Shown here: piece after piece, positions 11,301 to 23,300 of the stretch
Layout of the letters: every line of letters starts with the position of its first letter
Numbering within the stretch: position 1 is the stretch's first letter
NCBI RefSeq assembly: GCF_032362555.1
Contig: NC_083516.1
Span: 1,265,001 to 1,329,000 of the forward strand
DNA length: 64,000 nt
Direction: 5' to 3'
DNA from: Amyelois transitella
Lineage: Eukaryota > Arthropoda > Insecta > Lepidoptera > Pyralidae
Program-made: the position numbers and the translations under genes
The notes under the pieces: model-generated
What the model saw: only the letters and a program-made list of their open reading frames with translations
Told to the model about the DNA's origin: nothing
Databases searched by the model: none

Positions 11301-14300
11301 CTCTCTCCAGCAGGCGGGCGGCGCGCCGCGCTCGCCGCGCACGCCGCCCGTGGGCCGCTGCATGGCGCACGACATCGCGCACCGCTTCACCAAGACCTTC
11401 AACATGATCGCCACCTGCGACTACTGCGACAAGCAGATGCTGTTCGGCTCCGGGCTCAAGTGCAAGGAGTGCAAGTTCAAGTGTCACAGGTGAGGGGCGG
11501 ACACACACGCGGCAGGTGTACATGATGCCACCTGCGACTACTGCGACAAGCAGATGCTGTTCGGCTCCGGGCTCAAGTGCAAGGAGTGCAAGTTCAAGTG
11601 TCACAGGTGAGGGGCGGACACACACGCGGCAGGTGTACATGATGCCACCTGCGACTACTGCGACAAGCAGATGCTGTTCGGCTCCGGGCTCAAGTGCAAG
11701 GAGTGCAAGTTCAAGTGTCACAGGTGAGGGGCGGACACACACGCGGCAGGTGTACATGATGCCACCTGCGACTACTGCGACAAGCAGATGCTGTTCGGCT
11801 CCGGGCTCAAGTGCAAGGAGTGCAAGTTCAAGTGTCACAGGTGAGGGGCGGACACACACGCGGCAGGTGTACATGATGCCACCTGCGACTACTGCGACAA
11901 GCAGATGCTGTTCGGCTCCGGGCTCAAGTGCAAGGAGTGCAAGTTCAAGTGTCACAGGTGAGGGGCGGACACACACGCGGCAGGTGTACATGATGCCACC
12001 TGCGACTACTGCGACAAGCAGATGCTGTTCGGCTCCGGGCTCAAGTGCAAGGAGTGCAAGTTCAAGTGTCACAGGTGAGGGGCGGACACACACGCGGCAG
12101 GTGTACATGATGCCACCTGCGACTACTGCGACAAGCAGATGCTGTTCGGCTCCGGCCTCAAGTGCAAGGAGTGCAAGTTCAAGTGTCACAGGTGAGGGGC
12201 GGACACACACGCGGCAGGTGTACATGATGCCACGTGCGACTACTGCGATGTAGACGTGACCATATTATGTATGTATGTATGTATATAAAAAATTAAAAAA
12301 CAACACTTCTCCTGTCATCTCGCTTTAATAATGAACTTTAAAAAAATATATATTTATTTTACAGAGACTGTGAAAGCAAAGTTCCTCCATCGTGTGGCCT
12401 ACCACCGGAGTTTGTGGCTGCGTTCAAAGACAAATTCCATAAAGACGGTGAGTGTACATTATCTTTGACTGTGACCGTGTGGTTCCCGGCACCAATAAAA
12501 AAAAGAATAGGACCACTCATTCCCATGGATGTGGTTAAAGGCGACTAAGGGATAGGCTTACAAACTTGGGATTATTTTTAGGCGATGGGCTAGCAACCTG
12601 TCACTATTTGAATCTCAATTCTATCATTGAGCCAAATAGCTGAACGTGGCCATTCGGTCTTTTTAAGACTGTTGGCTCTGTCTACCCCGCAAGGGATATA
12701 GACGTGACCGTATGTATGTATCTTTGACTAACTAGGTACAGTACTATCACTTATAAGTCGCATCAATATGTAGACAATATTCAACAAAGTAGAAAAGCGG
12801 AACCCACCATTACTGAAAATGATTCCTTTGTGAGGTAAGTTTACTACGAAAGCAATGGAGCTGTAGTAAAACTCGTCGGCCGATAAATCGTTCGATTATC
12901 CTTCGTAAACAGTTCACATTTTGTGGAGAGGGTCTACTCTTAACAGCTGGAGTTTTTGTTATGCATGTTCCATAAAAGTGCGTATGGATTATGTAACAAT
13001 GTTGTATAACACATAACAATAATTTATTGTGATGTAATGTTATATGTGTAATGATATTCGAAAGTAACAATATAAACCTGTTAAATAACTTAATACTTAA
13101 CATGTTTTATAAATTTAGCGTCCGCATTATTGAAACATTGTTTTATAATCTGTACGCACCCTAAGAAAGCCAAGGGGAGCGACCTAAGTAACACTGGTGT
13201 TGATTTTACTCTCTCTCTCTCTCTCTATCTTTTGTGCTGGTCTTCGTTCATTAATTTAAAAAAAAAGTTATGTTTTTGTACACAACATTTTGCCTGCGAT
13301 AAAGATTATACATTTTATCGAGTGGTAATGACTGGTCGGAGGTACAATTCACAGTTATGTAAAGCGTGGCCTTTTAGCCTTTTCAATGCCGTTGGCTCTG
13401 TCTACCCCGTAAGGTATAAAAACGTGATATGTATTTTGGATTTGAAGAGTAGTTCTGTAAGAGTGGGTGCATTTCAAAGTGGTTATTATTAAGTCCTACT
13501 GTAGTAGCGTCCTGAGCCTCGCTTTGTATATTATACAAGTTTTAGTCATAATAACATGTATTATATTTTAATTATAATACGAATCTTATAACTTTGAACG
13601 CCATTAGGGACACCTTTAGGGCCTCTGTTAGAAACTCGGCCGAGACGCTAACGACTTCAAGTTGTCAAAATTAAAAAAAAAGCTTAAATCGCTATAGAAT
13701 TGGTTTCAGAAACCTATCATTGAATCAGCTCAAATAGAGAAAATATTTGGCCGCGGCGTCGTGGGCACGAATGATAAATTTTACTTGGGACGCTCAGAAG
13801 ATTAAACACCAATGAGCCAAGTGGCAAATTTAAGACTTTCGAGACTTAATTACCATATTATGTTACTCTTGAAAATCTTAGTCAAATACGGTACGGCAAA
13901 TTGCATGAAATAGGTGTAGTTATTTAAAGTTAATTAATTAGCTAAAATAGCGAAATACAAATTTATATATTTTACATCGTTTCTTTTTTATCACGTTTTG
14001 TGTCACTTACTCCAAAATTAAATTACCCATTCGACTGCTTACAACCTTTGTATCATTTCATAATTATAACCGATTTTTTTCATCTTACATCATACTGTCC
14101 ACCTTTTCACAACATTTATTAAACAAAATCAATTTAACTACAATTAATATTGGAATGTGCACAGGGCCGGGCTCGGGCGGGTACTACGGTGGCGCCTCAC
14201 CTATTTCCGGTCGCGGTTTCCTGTCGGCCTTGACCGGAAACCGGCTGAGGAGACACCCGCCACCTACCCAACAGAACTACTCGGTAAGCGTCAGATAATA

Positions 14301-17300
14301 AATTTGGTGAAAATATTTAACATGATATGTGTGATAACTTTTGTCAAAAGAGAATCGCCTTCGATCGATATCCTCCTTTTTTATGTAGGTAAAGTAGTTT
14401 CCTAACAAACACTTTCCTGAAAACCGCATCAAAATCGGTTCAGCGAAACGCGAGATAATAAAAAATAACAATGTTTCGCCATTGGGCATACAAAATCAAT
14501 ATAAATTACATCTTTAAGCCATACAGCCGACCGTAGCTTTGTGTCTCATCAAGCTGTGTCTATCTCGTAAGGTGTAATGACGTGATACGATCTTATATTT
14601 AAAATTCCATTTAAGTCCAATGTTACCTACATTTGGAAATCTAAAGTACGTTCACTTTATAAAAGCAGTCTTATTGAGAAACCATATTTTTGTAAATCGG
14701 TCAACAACTATTACAACCAAGCGAATTAATATACTTCTCGCAGCATTGGATACCTTGACTAACTTGACATTTCATATATATCATATATATCACCAGGGCA
14801 GAAAATATGTTGTGTACTTTAAAAAAAAAATGTTTTTTTTTTCTAATTATTATTTTTTAATATTCTAAATTTAAAACATGAACAAGGACCGCCACGGGAT
14901 GGCGTGTAATCAACACCAGTGTTACTGTTCGCAGGGCGGGCCGGACTCATCGTCCAACACTTCGTCGTGCAACAGTTCAACACCGTCCTCGCCCGCGTTA
15001 CACCATCCGGTGCCGCACCAACACAACGCCGTCAATTTACCACACAAGCAGCAGTTTCATTTCCCAGGTAGTATTGTCTTAAAATAAAATTAATAAAACC
15101 ACAGAATATTTGATTAATAAGTTGTCGAAAAATCACGGTTGAAAGACTAGTTGTACAACAGTTCAACACCGTCCTCGCCCGCGTTACACCATCCGGTGCC
15201 GCACCAACACAACGCCGTCAATTTACCACACAAGCAGCAGTTTCATTTCCCAGGTAGTAGCATAGTAGACTAAACATAAAATTAATAAAACCACAGAATA
15301 TTTGATTAATTAGTTGTCGTAAAATCACGGCTGAAAGACTAGTTGTACAACAGTTCAACACCGTCCTCGCCCGCGTTACACCATCCGGTGCCGCACCAAC
15401 ACAACGCCGTCAATTTGCCACACAAGCAGCAGTTTCATTTCCCAGGTATTGACTAAACATAAAATTAATAAAACCACAGAATATTTGATTAATAAGTTGT
15501 CGTAAAATCACGGCTGAAAGACTAGTTGTACAACAGTTCAACACCGTCCTCGCCCGCGTTACACCATCCGGTGCCGCACCAACACAACGCCGTCAATTTA
15601 CCACACAAGCAGCAGTTTAATTTCCCAGGTAGTAGCATAGTAGACTAAATATAAAATTAATAAAACCATAAATCACGGTTGAACAACTAGTCGACAGATG
15701 AGTTGTACAAGAGTTCAACACCAAACATCATACCAACACAACGCCGTCAATTTACCACACAAGCAGCAGTTTCATTTCCCAGGTAGTAGCATAGTAGACT
15801 AAATATAAAATTAATAAAACCATAAATCACGGTTGAACAACTAGTCGACAGATGAGTTGTACAAGAGTTCAACACCAAACATCATACCAACACAACGCCG
15901 TCAATTTACCACACAAGCAGCAGTTTCATTTCCCAGGTAGTATTGACTAAACATAAAATTAATAAAACCATAAATCACGGTTGAACAGCTAATCGACAGA
16001 TGAGTTGTACATCAGTTCAACACCAAACATCATACCAACACAACGCCGTCAATTTGCCACAAAAGCAGCAGTTTCATTTCCCAGGTATATTGTCTTAAAA
16101 TAAAATAAATTAAACAAAATAAGAATTTTTAATACGCCAATAAAAAAACAATAGGACCACTCATCTATTTTTCCCATGGATGTCGTTAAAGGCGACTAAC
16201 TCTTATAAACTTGGGATTCTTTTAGGTGATGAGCTAGCAACCTGTCACAATTTGAATCCCATTTCTATCATGAAGCCCTACAGCTGAACTTTCAGCCTTT
16301 CAGGTTTTTCTAGACTGTTGGCTCTGTCTACCCCGCAAGGGATATACATACATACATACATAAATCATACTTCATAATCAAACGTTATGTACATACATAA
16401 AATCACGCCTCTTTCCCGGAGGGGTAGGCAAAGACTACCTCTTTCCACTTGCCACGATCTCTGCATACTTCCTTCGCTTTATCCACATTCATAACTCTCT
16501 TTATGCAAGCTCGGCGGTTTCTGGTACTTTTGACCTGACCCTTTACCAGGGCGTCTTAATTTGATCAAGATACGTTCGTCTAGGTCTTCCCACTCCGACC
16601 TTTCCCTCCACACTCTCCTTGTATATCTGCTTAGTCAACCTGCTTTCATTCATCCTCTTCACATGACTATACAGGGTGAAATTTAAAACAACTGCATCCT
16701 TTTAAACATAGACTACACCCATGCTTCTGAGCTGTTTGAACCTATTTTTATTTAAATTAAACGTCATCATTTTCACATTTAAAAAACCCTCAAAAACTAT
16801 TATCATACGTTTTATTAAAAACCAATACTACAAAAAGAAATTAAAACTAAACATGTAAATAAATGTCTGAAAAATAAATTATTACTTACTTACTTTCTGA
16901 AATATGAACCGATATTTTTCTTTTATCGTTTTTAAATATCCTTCAGATGAGTACAATTAACAGTTAAATTTATGCAGTTGAATTAAAAGTCACCCTGTAT
17001 GTATGTATGTAATAAATTTATCTATGTATATTTGTTTTCATACAGAAGTGCAACCAGCCGTGTCTAGTCCGAATCACTCGGGACACCCGCCGCATCACTC
17101 GAACTCTAATCACACGCAACACTCGCGCGTGTCGGAGAATGATGAGCTAACGGCCAGCGTTAGGAGTGGTAAGTGGGTTGAATGTCAACCGAGTGCCGTG
17201 TGGTTCACGGCATGTATACAAAGAAGTGAAATAAGTAGCAGCTTTGTATTAGAATTGCTGTATTAAATCCTCCTGTGCATAAATAAATAAAAAAAGAATA

Positions 17301-20300
17301 GGACCACTCCATCTCTTTCTAATGGATGTTGTTAAAGGCGATTAAGGGATAGGCTTACGAACTTGGGATTTTTTTTAGGCGATAGGCTAGCAACCTGTCA
17401 CTATTTAAATCTCAATTCTATCGTTATTTATAGCCAAAAAGCTGAACGTGGCCTATCAGTCTTTTCAAGATTGTTGGCTCTGTCTACCCTGCAAGGGATA
17501 TAGACGTGACTATATCTATGTGTATGTTTGTGTAAGATTGTAGTCAAACAGTTACCCATTTTTTTATATAAGTAGGTAATGCAAAAGTCTATCTAAAAAT
17601 AATCTTTGATTAAAATAACCATTGAAGAAGTATTAAATTATTTATTTTTGCCATTGATAAAAATAAAAATTAACCCACTTCCCGTACAGATGGTTCTCGT
17701 GGTGTCTCACTGAGCGGGTCGGGCTCCACGGACAGCAGCGGCGCCATCCGCGGCGATTCACTCGACCACGGCAAAGATGGCGATTCAAGATGGCCGCGGC
17801 AGAATAGCGTGAGTATTACATGAGACAAATAGAGCAAATAAACTTTGGATAGGACAGGACATTTTCTAAAAGCTTTCGGTCTTAATGTAAGGTTATATAT
17901 ATACAGTGCCGTGTAGTTCCCGGCACCAATAAAAAAAAAGAATAGGACCACTCCATCTCGTCCCAATGGATGTCGTTAAAGGCGACTAAGGGATAGGCTT
18001 ATAAACTTGGGATTCTTCTTTTAGGCGATGGGCTAGCAACCTGTCACTATTTGAATCTCAATTCCACCATAAAGCCAAACAGCTGAACGTGGCCTATAAG
18101 TCTTTTCAAGACTGTTGGCTCTGTCTACCCCGCAAGGGATATAGACGTGATTATATGACGGGAGTATATATATATATATACACTCCTCCAAGGAGGTTAG
18201 GTGATAAACGTTCAAGTTTTGAACTTACTTCGAGAGTAACTCAATGTGGTCTCCTTATTGGTGCATGATTTTATGTAAGTATATTATCTAGTCTTAATTA
18301 TTATTGAGAAGTTATCCAAACTGTAATTATTGTATAAAATACTAGCTGTCCCGGCAAACGTTGTTTTGCATTTTGTGGGTATGAAAAATAAAGGTTATTT
18401 CCCTTTTAAGATATCCACGGGAATGATATGGACTGGTCCTATTTTTTTTTCTATTGGTGCCGGCAACCACACGGCACAAATTAATAAGCAAACAATTATG
18501 TAATCCGAAATCTATATCTCTATTTTTAACGTTAAAACTAAATATTATATGCTAAGAACCGTTATTCGAGACCTATAGAGTGAGATAGCAACACCTTCGT
18601 GCTCTTTCAACAGCCCCAAAGTGCCCCCTCCACCCACTTCCGGTCACCTATCTCGTTCTTTCGGAGTGGAGGGGGGGCCTCGCTTGCCAGTGCGCGCAGG
18701 AGCGCTGTCTCCTCACATTGGCATCGACTTTCGTCGAAGCAACACCCCATAAATAAAACAGCGTTGCTGTTCGAAAAAATTAATTAATAAATCAATAAGT
18801 TGTTATTGTGTATGTCTGCGGAAGACTTACAAAACTGCCTACACAAGGCATCGCCTGCGGAAGGTAATTCCCTAAAGTTTCCTACAGAAGGAATCTTTAT
18901 GATGAAAAAGTCACCAGATAAAGACGAACGGAATCGGCGGGAGCGGTCCACAAGTTCCAGCAGTACTAGTTCTTCGTCAAGCTCATCTAGTTCCGACCGG
19001 TTACGTTCCCGCCATAAGGCGCGAACACGTGGTCATAAAAGAACACATAGCGGTGGGGATCGCAGGTTAGACATATTAACATCTCAAGTAAGTGATATAT
19101 TGAATTATATTAGGCAGACCGATTCTACTTTTGCCAAAAAACAACGTAGGTCTATCAGTGATTCAGATTCTAACGATTCTAACATTTCATTTCATCCTAC
19201 CGACAATTTAAAAAGTTCTCTTTTTGCCGACGAGCCCCTTGTCAACAAACCGCGACCAAGTAAAACTTTCGAATTTAACGTTAACACTAATCTCAAAGAA
19301 CCTAACGTAGAAAATGCATTAGAGAACCGATTAAATCTTCTTAATAAACTGCATCACTTTAATACGAACGAGTGGGATCGCGTTCGATACGTAGAAACCG
19401 AGAAAAAGTATTTGGCAAAACCTGGTTTTTACGAGATTGATGTTAACACTGAGGTTCGATACTTTGATCCTAATTCTAGCTGGCTAAAGTCATTAGATAG
19501 GTCATTGGGCGCCATGACTCATGCACTTATCCAGCAAAATGAGAACTTAAAAAATAATCTACAAGAGCTCATAGAATGGTCATCACTACCCAATCGTAAC
19601 TTAGATGCAAATACGTTATTTGATAAAATTAATTCCCTTTTTTCCGACAAATCGGCCTATGTAAAAGTGTCCGAAGATATTTTACAATTAGTTTGTGGGA
19701 GGCGTGCTGACGTCATACAAAAGCGACGCGACAGTGTTCTTTCAAGCATTAAAGATCGTTTTATAAAAGAAGACATTAGAAAGATACCTCCCACAAACTC
19801 ACAATTATTTAATCCAGATATGTTAAGCTCCTTTTTGCAGAAAGTTGGGGGTACTAATAAAATTTTTGTGTCAAACAAACGCTCTGCAGAAGAGCCAATC
19901 ATGTCTATGCGGAATAGAACAGATTATTCTCAAAACAAACGATCGCAGAGATCGTTCAATAGACAGGAGCAAAATCTTGATAATGTACCCTCAACTTCGA
20001 CTGGTTATCGCGGTTTATCGACAAAGACCGGTAAATATCAAAACAGCAAGGCGAATAAAAGTGGGACGAATTCGAAGCACTGTACCAACACTAAGAAATC
20101 AACTGAGAATTCAAACCGTCGGTACAGTAATTTTCGTAAATGACTATATACAAGACAACTTTTACGGTGGGCGTTTGAAAGATTTTATTCATGTTTGGCG
20201 TCATTTCAACGCTCCAGATTACATCATAAAAGTAATATCGAGTTATCGAATCCCCTTTTTAGTTCTACCCCCATTAATAGCACCAAACATGTTAAGAAAA

Positions 20301-23300
20301 TTTCAGACACCCAACTGTGCTGCAATGACAAAACAGATTTCAGATTTGAAAAAACAAAAGGTTTTGGTACCAAAGCTAAACGATTACCTAGCACAATTCA
20401 AATTTCGCCTTATAAACGTTCAGAGGATTCCAGACTTCTTACAAGAAGGAGACTGGACCGTGAAGATCGATTTATCTCAGGCATACTTTCACCTGGCGGT
20501 CGCCGAAGCCGATCAACGGTATCTGAGAGTTCTATACGAAACGGATTCAGGAAACATCGAGCTCCTTCAGATGACCAGTCTCCCCTTCGGGCTGTCATCA
20601 GCACCCAAAGTATTATCGACTGTATCCAACTGGGTAGCCCAGCTCTTGCGCGAAAGAGGCTTAAGGCTCCATAGTCGATCTCGACGACTATCTGATAGTC
20701 CATCAAAACCGAGAAATTTTGATAGAGCATGCTGCAGAAGCTGTTCGAATACTGACCCTGCTCGGATGGACGATCAATTACAAGAAATCTGTGCTCGTCC
20801 CGACCAAATGTATAAACTACCTAGGTGTAACATGGAATCTCAGCCAGAATTCCAAGTACCTGCCCAAGGACAAAGTGTCGAAAATCAAAAACAAAATACT
20901 TTATTTGTTAGACACCAATCAATGGAATTTCAAAGATTCCCAGAGGGTACTAGGCATGCTTAACTTTGCAGCGTTCGTCGTGCCCAGAGGTCGTCTTCAC
21001 TGCCGCCCCATACAGAAGGCCAGCATACGACTTTCGAAAATTCAGCCACAAACAAAGTGGCCATTAGAAATTTCAGTTCAAGACGAACTGAAATGGTGGT
21101 TAACTGCAGTAGAATCAGGCACTCCTATTCACTGCCAGAGGGCTGCACATTTTTTGACAACCGATGCCTCCGGCTCAGGTTGGGGGGCTGTGCTAGATGG
21201 AAAAAATGTAAGTGGTGTCTGGCAGAACAGTCAGATAAGTGCCAACTTATACTACAATTAATTAACTACAGCTGACATTTCTTTCAGATTGCTGTGCCAA
21301 CAGCAATCTGAAAGAAATGTCAGCTGTCACACAGACATTAAAGATGTTCAACCGCTACGGTCGACCACAAATCGATTTATTCGCTTCCGCGAACGCACAC
21401 GTGCTTGCTTGTTACGCATCGCGCAATTACGAAGACTCGAGCGCAATATTTCACGACGCGTTCAGCAGAAAATGGAACTTTCAACTTGCTTGGGTGTTTC
21501 CACCGCCCCATCTTGTTCCCCGGGTCCTAGCACATATGAACCAGGCGAAGGGAATGTACATCATAATAGCCCCGCGTTGGCACAAAGTATATTGGCGTCC
21601 GGATCTCAAGAGCAGGGCTGTGCGAGCGCCGTTCACTATCACCAACCTACAGCACAGGCTGACGGATACACGGACTCGGCTCCCACCGCCTCGTGTGGCC
21701 GAGATCTGTCTCGAGGCTTGGTTGGTGAAGGGTGGAGCAATCAACTGACAGGTTGGTCTCATGACGAAATTCAATTGCTTAACACTAGCTTGAGAGCATC
21801 AACAAACAAAATGTACCAGTCTGTCTGGTCCAAATGGGAAGTTTGGTGTAGGGCTAATAATATTAACAGCCTACAACCCAACGGAGCCCAGCTAGCTAGA
21901 TACTTAGCACATTTGCATATACGCTTGAATTTGTCATATAAAACCATTTTAGTTCATAAATCCTGTATTTCTACACTGTCTGTTCCTAGACCACTTAGCG
22001 CAAATGTTATTGTGAAGCGTATTCTTAAGGCTATTTCAGTCGCTAATGCTGACAAAAAGCAAAGTAAACCAGCAATCTGGGATCCCAGAATTGTAATTGA
22101 ATGGTTAATTACACACTCCCCTGATCTAAATTCATTATTTGTATTATCTCAGCGCACAGCTTTGATACTTTTGCTTGCATCTAGTCGAAGAGTACATGAT
22201 TTAACCCTGTTACATATTGATGAACAGCATTATGAAGATCAATCTGATGTTATTGTGTTTCACCCAGTATTCGGCTCTAAGACTGACAATTATGTGCACA
22301 GGCAGTCTTCATGGCGAACTTCTCAAACAAACTGAGAATTACAATATCTGTTCTGTTTTTCATGTAAAAAGACTGATAGAAATTTCTCGAGCAAGGCGTA
22401 CTGAAGAAATGACTGAACTGTTCATTTCATGTAATGGAAATATTAAGGCTGCCTCTCGGACTATGATTGAAGGCTGGGTCAAGAGGATTCTTCGCTCGGC
22501 GGGAGTTGAAGCTAGTTCAGGGAGTACGCGCAGTGCTTCAGCCTCGTTAAACTGGATGGACAATTGTAATATTGATGAGATAATGCAAAAAGGAAACTGG
22601 CGTGTTCCTAATACCTTTGCATGTTATTATTCAAAAGAGATACGTGAACCCCAGAATGGGTTCAACTTGTCAAAGTATTTTGATGCTTTATAACCTGATT
22701 TTATGACTTTTATATTATCATATTACTAACTGGAAAATAACTTTAACTTTTATTTAATTTTTTGTTTTCAATTCTTGCTTATAAGAATTCTATACATTTA
22801 AAGAAAAATGCATACATATATATATTTCATTCATTATTTGTCGCAGCAAATACCATTGATTAGGTATATTTTCTATAAGAAGAAAAACTGATTAGCAGAT
22901 GTCTTCTTTTTATTGCCATAGCATATTTCAATGACTATTCCATACTGACCTTCATCACACATTGGCTTATTATTTTTCGCTTGCCACCAGGCGATAACAA
23001 ACACATCTCACTCTATAGGTCTCGAATAACGGTTCTTAGCATATAATATACCTGTTTTACCTGAAATTAAAACAGTTATTATATGCGGTAACCTTATTCG
23101 AGACCTATAGTTTAAATTCTGCCTGCTGGCTTATTTTAACATACTTAAGTGAGATGCAATGTGAGGAGACAGCGCTCCTGCGCGCACTGGCAAGCGAGGC
23201 CCCCCCTCCACTCCGAAAGAACGAGATAGGTGACCGGAAGTGGGTGGAGGGGGCACTTTGGGGCTGTTGAAAGAGCACGAAGGTGTTGCTATCTCACTCT

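Noticed and set aside
11236..12225. 329-codon minus-strand frame of eight 39-residue repeats
   Set aside because: The 117 bp unit is 39 codons long, so any frame without a stop in one unit stays open through the array. It lies antisense to the C1 exon copies, with no family signature.
11410..12248. CRISPR-like direct repeat array
   Set aside because: Repeats are contiguous with no unique spacers and derive from a eukaryotic exon.
11516..12253. 245-codon plus-strand frame through the same array
   Set aside because: Not in the KSR frame; an open-by-periodicity artefact as above.
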